Positions 41,047-50,361 of a stretch of 64,000 nt of DNA are shown here, piece by piece. The stretch lies in assembly GCA_947500385.1 (NCBI GenBank), contig CANMSA010000001.1, positions 496,001-560,000 of the forward strand, read 5' to 3'. Position 1 is the stretch's first letter. The number at the start of each line of letters is the position of its first letter. The notes under the pieces were generated by a model, which saw nothing but the letters and a program-made list of their open reading frames with translations, did not search any database and was not told the origin of the DNA. The translations under genes and the position numbers were made by a program. The stretch is from an uncultured Flavobacteriaceae bacterium (GTDB taxonomy: Bacteria > Bacteroidota > Bacteroidia > Flavobacteriales > Flavobacteriaceae).

Positions 41047-41670
41047 TCACTTTCGGTCGTATTTAAAATACATAAGCGTACCATAAAAAATATGGAAGCA
41101 ACCGAAACCGAGTGCCCAAAAATACAATCCGTATCCAATAAATTGGGTATTGATAAGGCCCAGAATTACAAACGCAATTCCCATGTAACGCACATCTCCC
41201 AAAGTATACTTACTTGCATTGATACATGCCAACCCATAAAAAATAAGCGTTGCGGGCGCCACCATCCAGCCAATCCCGTACTGGATCAGGACTAAACAAA
41301 AAGCCCCCCCGGTAAACAAGGGTACCAAAAAGTTGAAGACCAAACGTTTGCTCGACACATCCCACATTTTCTCTCCGCTCTTCCTAGATTTTTTAAGGGT
41401 CAAGAAGATACCGCTGACAATGGCACAGATCATAACCCCGATCGCTATCATAAAAAGCTGTTGCACGACGGACGCATCGGTCCGCACCGATTCCCGGGCC
41501 CAATTCTCCTCCGAATAGCCGCTTAAAACCTGATGCGCCAAAAAAGCTCCGACCAGCGCATAGGCTCCGGCCAACACCCCTGAAAGTCCACTTAAAGAGA
41601 TAAACCGCGACGAACGGCTCATCATATTCTTTATCTCGGAAATATCTTCTAAGTATTTGTTTGAATCCAT
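41047..41670 (-). CDS. membrane protein of unknown function
   Basis: The 207-residue protein has six hydrophobic segments after a polar N-terminus (MDSNKYLEDISEIKNMMSRS). The end is FWALGFGCFHIFYGTLMYFK. Proteins of this type usually sit next to an HTH_34 regulator, as here (92 bp away). A direct role is unknown. Confidence 0.72.
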   Translation of the reverse strand: MDSNKYLEDISEIKNMMSRSSRFISLSGLSGVLAGAYALVGAFLAHQVLSGYSEENWARESVRTDASVVQQLFMIAIGVMICAIVSGIFLTLKKSRKSGEKMWDVSSKRLVFNFLVPLFTGGAFCLVLIQYGIGWMVAPATLIFYGLACINASKYTLGDVRYMGIAFVILGLINTQFIGYGLYFWALGFGCFHIFYGTLMYFKYDRK

Positions 41671-41745
41671 TTAAAAGTACTTTGAAATACAAAGTTAATG
41701 TAAAAATCGAATCGTACAACTATTCGGATCAAAAAATACCCCGCG

Positions 41746-42864
41746 CTACTCTTCAACGGGAATATCCCACGATACAACGGGATGTTGCTTAGGGGCCGTA
41801 TAGGCTCCTAGTGCCTTTAGTTGCAGCCTAAGGGACGGAATTCTTTTCAACGTTTTCACGCGCAGCACATAGGTCGCGCCCGCGGCAATCTCAAAAATAG
41901 GAGGATTCGTATAGAACGTAAAGGGCATCTGGTTCTCAAAAAGCAAATCACTGCTACTATTATTTTTTAAGGTAAGCTCCAACACCTGGGTATCTTCAAT
42001 ATACACCGCCCCCATCACCTCAACACTCGCCTGGAGCAAAGGTTTCAAATACATTTCTTTCCCTACCAAAAGTTCGTTGAATACCGCTACGGTTCTACCT
42101 TCGAAAAGTGCTTCCCGAAGGCTCTCCAAACTTCTTTCTTTTGCAAAAACCAGGGTAATGGGCCGGGAATCGCCCTTTTCTGTGTAGTCCCAATCGATCA
42201 ACCCATGAATATCACTGGTTCCCATAATCGTAAGATTGTTTTCCAGTGCAATTGACAAGGATTCCGCCGCGTAGTCGATTGAATTGATCACTTCGATACC
42301 ATGTAGTTCGCCATTTTTAATGCGTTCTTTTTGAAAATCGCTTAAAATAGGATTACCGGTCGGGCTCTGCGCATGCCAGGCCGGGTGGTTCCAAAAAACA
42401 AATGCAGCTTGTTTTTTGGCTTCGCCAAATGCTTTTTCGGGTGTGTCGGCCAATAACTTGTTCGCATCCGAAATAAACACCGCATTGCTATGCCCCACCG
42501 GCTCGGAACGCGTAATTTCCGACCCAGGTACGATCAACAAATCATGTTCTTGGGCTTCTTCCATCGCCAAGGCATAGGCCCGGTTGCGATCTGGATGCGG
42601 AATATCGCTACTGTGTGGTTGGTACTCTAAATGTTCCGTCAAGGAAATCGCATCCAAATTGTCGCGTAAGGCTTCCATTACACGAATATTGGGCCACACA
42701 TGACCATCGGAGAAAACCGTATGCATGTGCAAATCGGTCTTTAAGGTGAGGTATCCGTCAATATCCGGATAGTGCAGTGGCCTACTTCCGGAATGGGAAT
42801 GCTCTTGCGCTTGTTGGGCTACAGGGTTGAAAAGTATCAAAGCAAAAAAGAGTAGTTTTTTCAT
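41746..42864 (-). CDS. PHP-domain phosphodiesterase (Sb-PDE-like), secreted
   Basis: A 372-residue protein with a signal peptide and an early His stretch (EHSHSGSRP). The PHP metal site is seen as KTDLHMHTVFSDG, ISLTEHLEY, PGSEITR, NHPAWH, and TSDIHGL. The C-terminal ~100 residues form a beta domain. These enzymes hydrolyse phosphoesters with a trinuclear metal centre; a family name used for such secreted forms is Sb-PDE. Substrate unknown. Confidence 0.8.
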   Translation of the reverse strand: MKKLLFFALILFNPVAQQAQEHSHSGSRPLHYPDIDGYLTLKTDLHMHTVFSDGHVWPNIRVMEALRDNLDAISLTEHLEYQPHSSDIPHPDRNRAYALAMEEAQEHDLLIVPGSEITRSEPVGHSNAVFISDANKLLADTPEKAFGEAKKQAAFVFWNHPAWHAQSPTGNPILSDFQKERIKNGELHGIEVINSIDYAAESLSIALENNLTIMGTSDIHGLIDWDYTEKGDSRPITLVFAKERSLESLREALFEGRTVAVFNELLVGKEMYLKPLLQASVEVMGAVYIEDTQVLELTLKNNSSSDLLFENQMPFTFYTNPPIFEIAAGATYVLRVKTLKRIPSLRLQLKALGAYTAPKQHPVVSWDIPVEE

Positions 42865-42962
42865 TACAGGTCGGTTTTATAAAAGTATTGTTTTGTTGGC
42901 TTACCCGAGTAGGCTTACAACCATACACGGAGTACTAAAACGTATTTTTGCAGTTGGCCCCC

Positions 42963-43961
42963 TTAACTTCCCAGAGGGGCAATGGTATGCTGCTTCAACT
43001 TAAAATTCAATACGGCTTTGTTCTCGATAAAGATGGTTAAATAGCGTTGCTCCCAAAGCCCTTTTCGCAATCTAATTTTGGATATATAGGCATCGTCCTT
43101 TTTGCGAAAGTACATTTTCCGCATTTGGTGATCTCCTTGCACCCTGTAATAGACTTCTTTTTTATCGGCCAGCTGGGTGAACCGTAGAAAAGACTTATTT
43201 TTCTCGGTCAATATGATCGTACCGTTTGTTTCGGGAGCTAATTTTAATTGACTGTCAAAATAATTAGGGAAAAAGATAGGTCCGCTAAAGAAGGTACTCA
43301 GCTGCACGGGTTCATGAAGCAACTGCCAGGAAGTGTCACTGGGAAAATGATCTTTAATAAACTCCGCTGGAGGCGTAAAGTAAAAATGTTCTGTAAATTT
43401 TTTAACAAACCTTCGGCTGTCCCAGTCAAAATGGCCCGACGCCCAAGTAGGGTCCATGAGATGCCACTCGCCCCCGAGCGCGACCGCGTTCCATGTATGG
43501 GTTTTTACCAAACGCTTTCCGTCTAAATCTTTGATCGCCGTTTTTGCGACCCCGTAGATAATTTTAGATTTTAGACCAAACGCTTTACACAAAAAATCGA
43601 GCATGAGCGAATAGTCTTTACAAACTCCCTTCCTGGTAGCAAAGGCCTTGCGAATCAGTTTTCGCTCGTGTTTGTTGATTTGATAGTTTTTTCCTTGTTC
43701 GGAGTAGTAGATCAGGGGTAGATTGGAAACAAACAGATCGTCCAAGGTCCGCTGGTAATCAATGGTATTCGTCAACCAAACGAATGCGGCACGTACGCGG
43801 TTTTCTTTTGTATGAAAATCGTTTTTTATCCGAATCGATAGTGCCTCTATACTTGAAAAATCGGGATAGTTTTTTACCTTGGTATCGACCGCTTGATATT
43901 TTTGGGAGTGCAACTGAAGGCACCCCAGCCATAGCACCGTGAGCAAAACTGATTTGAGCAT
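42963..43961 (-). CDS. secreted transglutaminase-like protein
   Basis: The 332-residue protein has a signal peptide (ending QLHSQ). A transglutaminase-like fold carries the catalytic triad in KGVCKDYSLMLDFL (Cys), KTHTWNAVALGGEWHLMDP (His and Asp) and DPTWASG. The N-terminal part (AFVWLTNTIDYQ) matches the usual helix before the core. It probably acts on proteins or peptides in the periplasm. The C-terminal ~100 residues are beta-rich and unassigned. Confidence 0.82.
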   Translation of the reverse strand: MLKSVLLTVLWLGCLQLHSQKYQAVDTKVKNYPDFSSIEALSIRIKNDFHTKENRVRAAFVWLTNTIDYQRTLDDLFVSNLPLIYYSEQGKNYQINKHERKLIRKAFATRKGVCKDYSLMLDFLCKAFGLKSKIIYGVAKTAIKDLDGKRLVKTHTWNAVALGGEWHLMDPTWASGHFDWDSRRFVKKFTEHFYFTPPAEFIKDHFPSDTSWQLLHEPVQLSTFFSGPIFFPNYFDSQLKLAPETNGTIILTEKNKSFLRFTQLADKKEVYYRVQGDHQMRKMYFRKKDDAYISKIRLRKGLWEQRYLTIFIENKAVLNFKLKQHTIAPLGS

Positions 43962-43985
43962 AGCATTTCCTTAGATACTAAAGAT

Positions 43986-44348
43986 ATGAATCCGTCGGAA
44001 GAATACATACTACAACAACCAGAACCTTTTCGAAGCATCTTACTGCACTTGCAGGCAAGAATCGAATACCTCATTCCCGAGGTAGATTTAAAATTCAAAT
44101 ACCGTATTCCTTTTTACTACATTAACGGCAAACCGTTTTGCTATTTAAACCAGTCAAAAGATTATGTGGATCTTGGATTTTGGCATGCCGCCCACCTCAG
44201 CGTACATCTAGAGCATATGACCACTGCGGGCAGAAAGGTGATGCGATCCCTTCGCTATCAAAAGCTCGAAGATATCAACGACACCATTTTAAACGAAGTA
44301 TTGGCCGACGCCCATCGGGTACGCGACGAAAAATTTTGGAAAAAGTAA
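43986..44348 (+). CDS. DUF1801 protein
   Basis: A 120-residue soluble protein with the DUF1801 pattern: RSILLHLQARIEYLIPEVDL, KYRIPFYYINGKPFCYLN, and VDLGFWHAAHLSVHLE. No catalytic role is known for the family. It starts 24 bp from the divergent transglutaminase-like gene. Confidence 0.85.
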   Translation: MNPSEEYILQQPEPFRSILLHLQARIEYLIPEVDLKFKYRIPFYYINGKPFCYLNQSKDYVDLGFWHAAHLSVHLEHMTTAGRKVMRSLRYQKLEDINDTILNEVLADAHRVRDEKFWKK

Positions 44349-44360
44349 GGATGGAAACAA

Positions 44361-44951
44361 CTAATCCCTTACTTTTCCCAAGAACACGTTTACCTTGGGA
44401 TTAATGGGATTCCCTGCCGAACGGCGTAAGACGACCACCTGCCCTGCATGCCAGACCGCGTCTTCGATGGGACCATTGATGTTGTTCCAAAAGGGAAAAT
44501 CATTTGTACCATTCTCCCGTATAAAAATAACGGGGTGTTCGTTTAAATCGGTCGTTTCCTTGAACAACCGGCTTGCCTTTTCGAAGTTTTGAAGGGTGGC
44601 GATTCGTTTTTCGTCCAGGGTCATTTCAATTGGTTCACTTGTAAAATCGCGTGGTTTTTTCTCCGCGGAACGAACGATTACCAGTGAAAGTCCGTGCAGA
44701 TGATCCATGATCGCAGCGATCGTGCGGCCTTCATTACCCGGTTCATACTCCAAATCGGCGGCTGTTAGGTTTTCTGTGGCCCAACGATACCGAAATCCAA
44801 GACCATCGATCATACGGGAAACCACGGTACCGGGCGTATAGGTATCAGGTGCCTCGGGAATGCTAGTATAGGGCAACTCATTTTGAGTGCTATCTTGGGC
44901 GTTGGATGCTGTGAAAAGGGTAAAAAGAAGAAGTGTTACTAGTGCTTTCAT
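44361..44951 (-). CDS. DinB-like protein with signal peptide
   Basis: The 196-residue protein has a four-helix DinB fold, with metal-binding His residues in AAIMDHLHGLSL and DAVWHAGQVVVLRRSAGNPI. Unlike most DinB/YfiT family members it carries a clear signal peptide (MKALVTLLLFTLFTASNAQ), so it would work outside the cytoplasm. The substrate is unknown. Confidence 0.78.
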   Translation of the reverse strand: MKALVTLLLFTLFTASNAQDSTQNELPYTSIPEAPDTYTPGTVVSRMIDGLGFRYRWATENLTAADLEYEPGNEGRTIAAIMDHLHGLSLVIVRSAEKKPRDFTSEPIEMTLDEKRIATLQNFEKASRLFKETTDLNEHPVIFIRENGTNDFPFWNNINGPIEDAVWHAGQVVVLRRSAGNPINPKVNVFLGKVRD

Positions 44952-45023
44952 CGTATGGGTTTGTTGTTTTTAATTCTTTTGATGCTGATTTCTAAATACG
45001 GTTGGGGAATGGCTACTTGGGTC

Positions 45024-45656
45024 TTACAAATCGAGTACTTTGATTTGGTTTCGGTACATTTGGATCTTTCCTTCCTTTTCAAGTTTTTTGAGCAAGCGTG
45101 AAACTACTACCCGGGAGGTATGCATATCCAATGCAATGTCTTGATGGGTGGTATGCACCAAATCGTCGTGGTTTACTTTTGCCTTGTCTTGCAAGTGTTT
45201 TAATAAACGTTCATCCATCCGAAGAAAGGCGAGCGTATCGACCGTCTCCAACAACTCCATCATACGGGTATGATAACTATCAAGTATGAACCGTTGCCAA
45301 CTATTATAACGGCCCATCCACACTTCCATATTCTCGATCGGTATTAATACGAGTTCGGTCTCGGTCTCGGCCACCGCCCGTATTTCGCTTTTATTCTTCC
45401 CCATACAACAAGAGAAGGTCATCGCGCAGGTATCACCGGTCTCCAAAAAATAAAGCAGCAGTTCATCGCCTTCATCGTCTTCCCGCAAGATCTTAATGGC
45501 TCCCGTAAGCAATAAGGGCATCATGGTAATCGGTTCCCCGATATCCATGAGTTGTTCCCCTTGCCCTATTTTTTTAAAAACGCCTATATGGGCTATATCA
45601 TCCAGCAGCGCCTGTTCAAACAAATATCCGTAATTGGCTTCCAGTAGTGCTTTCAT
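45024..45656 (-). CDS. Crp/Fnr-family transcriptional regulator
   Basis: A 210-residue regulator from the ATG at 45656 (MKALLEANYGYLFEQALLDD). The cyclic-nucleotide-binding-like domain (~10-125) includes FKKIGQGEQLMDIGEPITMM and LLLTGAIKILRED. A C-terminal HTH_Crp (~150-205) has THQDIALDMHTSRVVVSRLL and ends IQMYRNQIKVLDL. A Cys pair in FSCCMGKN could sense redox, but no Fe-S motif is complete. The mutarotase-like gene ends 11 bp upstream on the same strand. Confidence 0.88.
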   Translation of the reverse strand: MKALLEANYGYLFEQALLDDIAHIGVFKKIGQGEQLMDIGEPITMMPLLLTGAIKILREDDEGDELLLYFLETGDTCAMTFSCCMGKNKSEIRAVAETETELVLIPIENMEVWMGRYNSWQRFILDSYHTRMMELLETVDTLAFLRMDERLLKHLQDKAKVNHDDLVHTTHQDIALDMHTSRVVVSRLLKKLEKEGKIQMYRNQIKVLDL

Positions 45657-45667
45657 GGGTAACAAAA

Positions 45668-46447
45668 TCAATCCAATGCGGAGATGTGTACGGTAAATTC
45701 CTTGGGGGTATCCAACAGATAACCAAACCCTTCATGCATCGATCGCTGCGGCACGGAATACGGATAAAAGGTAATCGGTTCAATACATATCATATTGGGT
45801 ACCTCTGTCCACAACATAAACGCGCCAAAGCCTTCTGTTCGGATGCGCAATTGCTTCGCATCCTTTAAAATCAATTCTTCGCACTCGGGCATGTGCAATG
45901 CGCGTCCTCCCACTGCCAGTACTTCTTCCAAGGAAACGGTTTTTTCAGCACTGGCAATGGTTACCTCCGAAGCATGCAATTTAAAGGCGGGATGGTATCC
46001 TAACATAAAAGGGCTATCGCGTTCGCCGGTAATCTTAAAATGTACTTCCAAGCCTTCAGGACTTAGTCGAAATGTTTTCTCAAAATGAAAGTCATATGGC
46101 CAAAAGAGGTACTTTTTGGTAGATTTCTCGGGGTATTTTGAGTTCTCGACCGGCGTTCGGGCAGTATACCTTTTTTTGAAAACAGCTTCCGTTTCCGTTT
46201 TCGAAACCAGCTCATAGGCAAGTTCCCGTAGTAATCCGTGTTGGTCCAGTACCGCCACATCTTTCGGAGTCTGCACAAAAAAGTCTGCTTCGGCGGTAGG
46301 GCCGATGATCGGGAACATCTCGGTATCGGCATTGCGCCATCCGGGACTCCCTTTTTGATGTATGTATTCATGCCCCTGGATCTGATAACTTACCAGTTCC
46401 CCCGCATCGATAGCGACTTGTTGATCTTGAAATGCTATTGTTGTCAT
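45668..46447 (-). CDS. aldose 1-epimerase-like protein
   Basis: A 259-residue beta-sandwich of the galactose mutarotase superfamily: SPGWRNADTEMFPIIGPTAE, the His in LDQHGLLREL, FMLGYHPAFKLH (second His), and a late acidic residue in MICIEPITFYP. Many Bacteroidota homologues are annotated only as aldose 1-epimerase family and act on unknown sugars. It lies between an M20 peptidase and a Crp-type regulator on the minus strand, with 1-11 bp gaps. Confidence 0.82.
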   Translation of the reverse strand: MTTIAFQDQQVAIDAGELVSYQIQGHEYIHQKGSPGWRNADTEMFPIIGPTAEADFFVQTPKDVAVLDQHGLLRELAYELVSKTETEAVFKKRYTARTPVENSKYPEKSTKKYLFWPYDFHFEKTFRLSPEGLEVHFKITGERDSPFMLGYHPAFKLHASEVTIASAEKTVSLEEVLAVGGRALHMPECEELILKDAKQLRIRTEGFGAFMLWTEVPNMICIEPITFYPYSVPQRSMHEGFGYLLDTPKEFTVHISALD

Positions 46448-46448
46448 A

Positions 46449-47753
46449 TTATTGATTGATGAGTCTATAAATCAATACCGCGGTGCGCTTTGTCAAAGCT
46501 TCGATAGTGTTTAGGTTCACCGTCTCTTCCGGGGTATGCGCCCCTGTACCCATGGTACCCAGCCCATCAAGACATGCCAAGTAGGCCGCAACAAAGGAGG
46601 TGTCGGCCGCACCCCGTTTTCCAGGATCATACGCACGTACTTCCCCTTGCCCTAAATCCAAGCTTACTTGGTTCAATTCGGACAATAATACCATATTGCG
46701 CTCGGTAGGCCCCATCGCGGGGTAACTGTCCGTAAAAAGAATCTCCGCCTCCGTATGTGGTAAATTGGCGGCCACAATCGCGCGCATTTTGTTCCGTGCG
46801 CTTTCCTTTTGCGCTTCCGATATAAATCGAAGTCCGCCTTTAACGACTGCGGTCTGTGCCACTACATTGCCCTTCCCGAAGGCATTGCCTTTGCTACTTT
46901 TTTGATCGTATTCCAAAAACGTACCGCCCAAGGCGATGCCCGGGTTAAACGTAAGATATTCCTCGCCCCGTACTTCTTCATAAAACGCATTCAGAATGCG
47001 GGACATTTCAAAAATGGCCCCCGCCCCGGTACGCTCGCTAAAAATACCAGAAGAATGGGCTCGCTTACCTTTTACATGCAGTTCCCAACCAGATGCGCCC
47101 CTGCGTGCCACAGTTGCATAATTAAAGCCTGTAGAGTTTTCAAAACCCAATGCAATGTCGCTTCGTTTTGCGGCATCGATCAAGGCCTTTCTACTGATAC
47201 TTAGGGGTTTCCCGGTACGTTCCTCATCGCCGGTGTAGGCAACCACAATTTGCGCATCTGCAAGCATTCCATTCTCATGTAAGGCCTTTAAGGCGTAGAG
47301 CATGATCACATTACCGCCTTTCATATCATTGCCACCGGGCGCATGTGCAATGCTATCGTTTACTTTTTTGAATTGTTGAAACGGACTATCCTCTTCAAAA
47401 ACGGTATCCAAATGGCCGATAAGCAGGAGTTTCTTTCCCTTTTTACCCTTGGTTTCGGCGAACAAGTGCCCGGCTCTATTCATTTCGGGCGGCATGGCTA
47501 TCCAAGAGGTTTCAAATTCAATGGCATCGTAGGCATCCCGAAAGACCTTGCCCACCGCTTGCACGCCTTTTGCATTCAGCGTACCACTATTAATATTCAC
47601 CACTTTTTCTAAAAAGGAAATGGCCTCCCCATTATTGTGCTCAACCGATTTCAAGAGTTTTTTTTCCGCCTTGGATATGTTGGTTTGCGCTTGCAGGATA
47701 TTCAAAGAAAGTAGAAAACCAAACGCACCATACAGAAAAGGATATTGCTTCAT
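46449..47753 (-). CDS. M20-family metallopeptidase, secreted
   Basis: A 434-residue protein from the ATG at 47753. A signal peptide (ending NILQAQ) precedes a complete M20 di-zinc catalytic domain: LLIGHLDTVFE (His-x-Asp), GGNDMKGGN (bridging Asp), YTGDEERTG (Glu-Glu). A dimerisation domain follows (~210-330), then GTGAHTPEETVNL (last His). It resembles glutamate carboxypeptidase-type M20 enzymes. Its ATG overlaps the TAA of the upstream CotH gene by one base (TAATG), so both are coupled. Confidence 0.87.
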   Translation of the reverse strand: MKQYPFLYGAFGFLLSLNILQAQTNISKAEKKLLKSVEHNNGEAISFLEKVVNINSGTLNAKGVQAVGKVFRDAYDAIEFETSWIAMPPEMNRAGHLFAETKGKKGKKLLLIGHLDTVFEEDSPFQQFKKVNDSIAHAPGGNDMKGGNVIMLYALKALHENGMLADAQIVVAYTGDEERTGKPLSISRKALIDAAKRSDIALGFENSTGFNYATVARRGASGWELHVKGKRAHSSGIFSERTGAGAIFEMSRILNAFYEEVRGEEYLTFNPGIALGGTFLEYDQKSSKGNAFGKGNVVAQTAVVKGGLRFISEAQKESARNKMRAIVAANLPHTEAEILFTDSYPAMGPTERNMVLLSELNQVSLDLGQGEVRAYDPGKRGAADTSFVAAYLACLDGLGTMGTGAHTPEETVNLNTIEALTKRTAVLIYRLINQ

Positions 47754-49165
47754 TATTGTAGTTCGTTTATGGCGGTATCGAGCCATTCAGCCCGATCATC
47801 GATCCACGTTTTAAGGTAATTCGCTTCCTGGTCATAGGTGTCCCCAACAAAATTATTGGGCCATACATACACGCCAAGCACTCCCCAAGTATTAAAATTT
47901 TCATCGATGGCCCCGGCATCTTGCATACGGGCAATAAAACCATCGATCTTTGCAGTGATATTATTGTTGGATAACGTATTCCCCCGCAAGCTATTCCACC
48001 TATCTTTTAATCTGCTTACAAAGGCTGGGTCCTCTAGCAGGCGTTCCCACCAAAAAGGCACCAACCAAAAATCAAAGTTACAGCGTTCATTGAATTTATA
48101 AGCCCATACGTTCGTTTCCCCGCCGCTGCAATAGTCGGCATTGCCAAAAGCCAGATTAAAGTCCCAAATGGGACCCATTGCCAACTTGCCCGCTTTGTCT
48201 TTATGCATATAGGTACTTAAGCGATATCCATCTACATTATTAGAAAGTTCATTCAATAGAAAGAAATCTATAAAACTATCTACATCGATATAATTTGCAT
48301 ATCCCGTTTGCGGGTCGGCAAAGGTATCGGAGGCCAGTGCGGTTTCGAATTGGAAGATATACTCACTTATATAGGTCTTTTGCTTGGGCGTGATATCCTC
48401 GGCATCGGGATACTCGTAAAGATATTTAATGGTCTGCCCCATGCCGTTATCGGGAGGAAGAATTTGGGATTCAAAAGAATTGGCAGCGGTATAGCTTTGT
48501 CCCAAATCGGATCCCGAAAGCTTATCGATTTTAAGAACATAGCCACCCGTAAGGTCCTCTCCGGTATTCTCATCGGGGTTTAGCTTCGACACATCGATTC
48601 GGTTCTTATCGCGTTTCAGTTTCTCCATAAACACGTAGATTCCTTGGTAGCTATCATTTATGTTGAGCTCTACCAATTCGGTGCGGCTGGCGTAATTACC
48701 CATTTCTCGCGCCAATTCATATATCAGATGGTTTCGAACCAATGACTTATCACTATAAGGTCCGTTCAAAATCCAGTCCTCTTCCTCTGGAAATCCGAGT
48801 AGTGCCACATCTATATCTTGCCCACTGGTATCCCAAGTCTCAAAGCCATACGATTTCTTATCGAAGCCTTGGGAAGTGGCTCCCCGAAACTCGATTCCGA
48901 TAGGCCCTTCAAAAAGGACCGTATTATTTTTAACAATAGACAGCTCTGCATTTACCTTGGGTTCGTCAACGATGACCCCACCATTCGTTCGTACCGTAAA
49001 CCTTGGCAAGTCTCCACTGCTCATTGGGGTGCCCGTTGGTGGGGTTTCCCCATCTGGAGGCAATGCCGGGTCATCATCCTTATTACAGGAAAGCGCCATT
49101 ACCAATAAAAAGCTGTATACCAAGGAAGTAAGAAGTACTTTTGAAGTTCGTTTTTTGTGGGACAT
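47753..49165 (-). CDS. CotH-family lipoprotein
   Basis: The 470-residue product (ATG at 49165) has a lipoprotein signal (LLVMALSCNKDD). The CotH kinase-like domain is shown by IEFRGATSQGFDKKSYGFET, WILNGPYSDKSLVRNHLIYE, IYVFMEKLKRDKNRID, and GPIWDFNLAFGN. Spore-coat CotH proteins phosphorylate other proteins; in Bacteroidota the role is unknown. It is coupled to the M20 peptidase gene downstream, so both act on surface or periplasmic substrates. Confidence 0.87.
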   Translation of the reverse strand: MSHKKRTSKVLLTSLVYSFLLVMALSCNKDDDPALPPDGETPPTGTPMSSGDLPRFTVRTNGGVIVDEPKVNAELSIVKNNTVLFEGPIGIEFRGATSQGFDKKSYGFETWDTSGQDIDVALLGFPEEEDWILNGPYSDKSLVRNHLIYELAREMGNYASRTELVELNINDSYQGIYVFMEKLKRDKNRIDVSKLNPDENTGEDLTGGYVLKIDKLSGSDLGQSYTAANSFESQILPPDNGMGQTIKYLYEYPDAEDITPKQKTYISEYIFQFETALASDTFADPQTGYANYIDVDSFIDFFLLNELSNNVDGYRLSTYMHKDKAGKLAMGPIWDFNLAFGNADYCSGGETNVWAYKFNERCNFDFWLVPFWWERLLEDPAFVSRLKDRWNSLRGNTLSNNNITAKIDGFIARMQDAGAIDENFNTWGVLGVYVWPNNFVGDTYDQEANYLKTWIDDRAEWLDTAINELQ

Positions 49166-49296
49166 GTTCAAAACATTTAAGGATGGGCTCCAAAGTAGGC
49201 CTTTCTATTCACAATCAAATCACTCCTTGTAGGATATATCAAAAAGAGACGGTATGGGCAGACAACTTTCTTTAAAGCTTCCTCTAAGGTACGAAA

Positions 49297-50277
49297 CTAA
49301 TCTAAAAACCCTTTTTCGCGCATCCAATCATTGTTGAACATCTTACCTACGTATCGGCTGCCATGGTCATGGAATAAAACCACGACCACATCGTCTTTTG
49401 TAAAATGTTCTTTTAACTGCAGTAGGCCTTTCATTGCGGCCCCGGCGGAGTTCCCAAGGAACATCCCTTCTTCTTTTGCCAACAACTGTGTATACACGGC
49501 CGCATCTTTATCGGTCACTTTTGTAAAACCGTCAATAATCTCAAAACGCACATTTCTGGGAAGAATATCCTCCCCGATGCCTTCGGTAACATAGGGATAA
49601 ATTTCATTTTTATCGAAAATACCGGTCTCATGGTATTTCTTGAATACCGAACCGTACGTATCGATTCCCCATACCTTTACATTCGGGTTTTTCATTTTTA
49701 AATAAGATCCTACCCCAGAGATGGTACCTCCGGTACCTACCCCCACAACAAAATGGGTCACCTTCCCCTTGGTCTGCTCCCATATTTCCGGGCCCGTACT
49801 TAAAAAATGTGCCCTGCAATTCGAGGGATTATCGTATTGGTTTACATACCATGAATTGGGTGTTTCCTTTGCCAGGCGTTTCGCCGTGGAATAGTAACTC
49901 CTAGGGTCTTCCGGGGCCACATCGGTGGGGCATACATGTACTTCGCTCCCCATGGCCCTTAAAATATCCATCTTTTCCTTGGATTGCTTATCGCTCAGTA
50001 CACATATTAATTTGTATCCTTTCACGACCGCTGCCAAGGCAAGGCCCATTCCGGTATTCCCGGAAGTTCCTTCGATGATCGTATAGCCCGGTTTCAAAAT
50101 ACCTGCGGCTTCCGCATCCTCTACAATCTGTAATGCCATCCGATCTTTCACCGAGTTACCGGGGTTGAACGTTTCATATTTGGCCAAGACCAAACAGGGC
50201 AGTTCCGAGGCTAATTTGTTCAATTTCACCAACGGCGTTTTCCCGATGGTCTCCAATATATTTTCAGCGTACTCCAT
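49297..50277 (-). CDS. PLP-dependent cysteine synthase / cystathionine beta-synthase-like enzyme
   Basis: A 326-residue fold-type II PLP enzyme. The Schiff-base Lys is in YETFNPGNSVKDRM, the phosphate loop in GVGTGGTISG, and the substrate loop in EGTSGNTGMG. Other marks are DKQSKEKMDILRAMGSEVHV and PEDPRSYYSTAKRLAKE, which favour the cystathionine beta-synthase branch over bacterial CysK, but no CBS domains follow. It likely makes cystathionine or cysteine from serine or O-acetylserine. Confidence 0.87.
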   Translation of the reverse strand: MEYAENILETIGKTPLVKLNKLASELPCLVLAKYETFNPGNSVKDRMALQIVEDAEAAGILKPGYTIIEGTSGNTGMGLALAAVVKGYKLICVLSDKQSKEKMDILRAMGSEVHVCPTDVAPEDPRSYYSTAKRLAKETPNSWYVNQYDNPSNCRAHFLSTGPEIWEQTKGKVTHFVVGVGTGGTISGVGSYLKMKNPNVKVWGIDTYGSVFKKYHETGIFDKNEIYPYVTEGIGEDILPRNVRFEIIDGFTKVTDKDAAVYTQLLAKEEGMFLGNSAGAAMKGLLQLKEHFTKDDVVVVLFHDHGSRYVGKMFNNDWMREKGFLD

Positions 50278-50361
50278 ACAATTCCTAGTATTTCTAGATT
50301 TGGGTAATTTCTTCTTAGTTCGTTTAAAAAATAGGTGAAAGCCTATGGCCCTTTCTATATA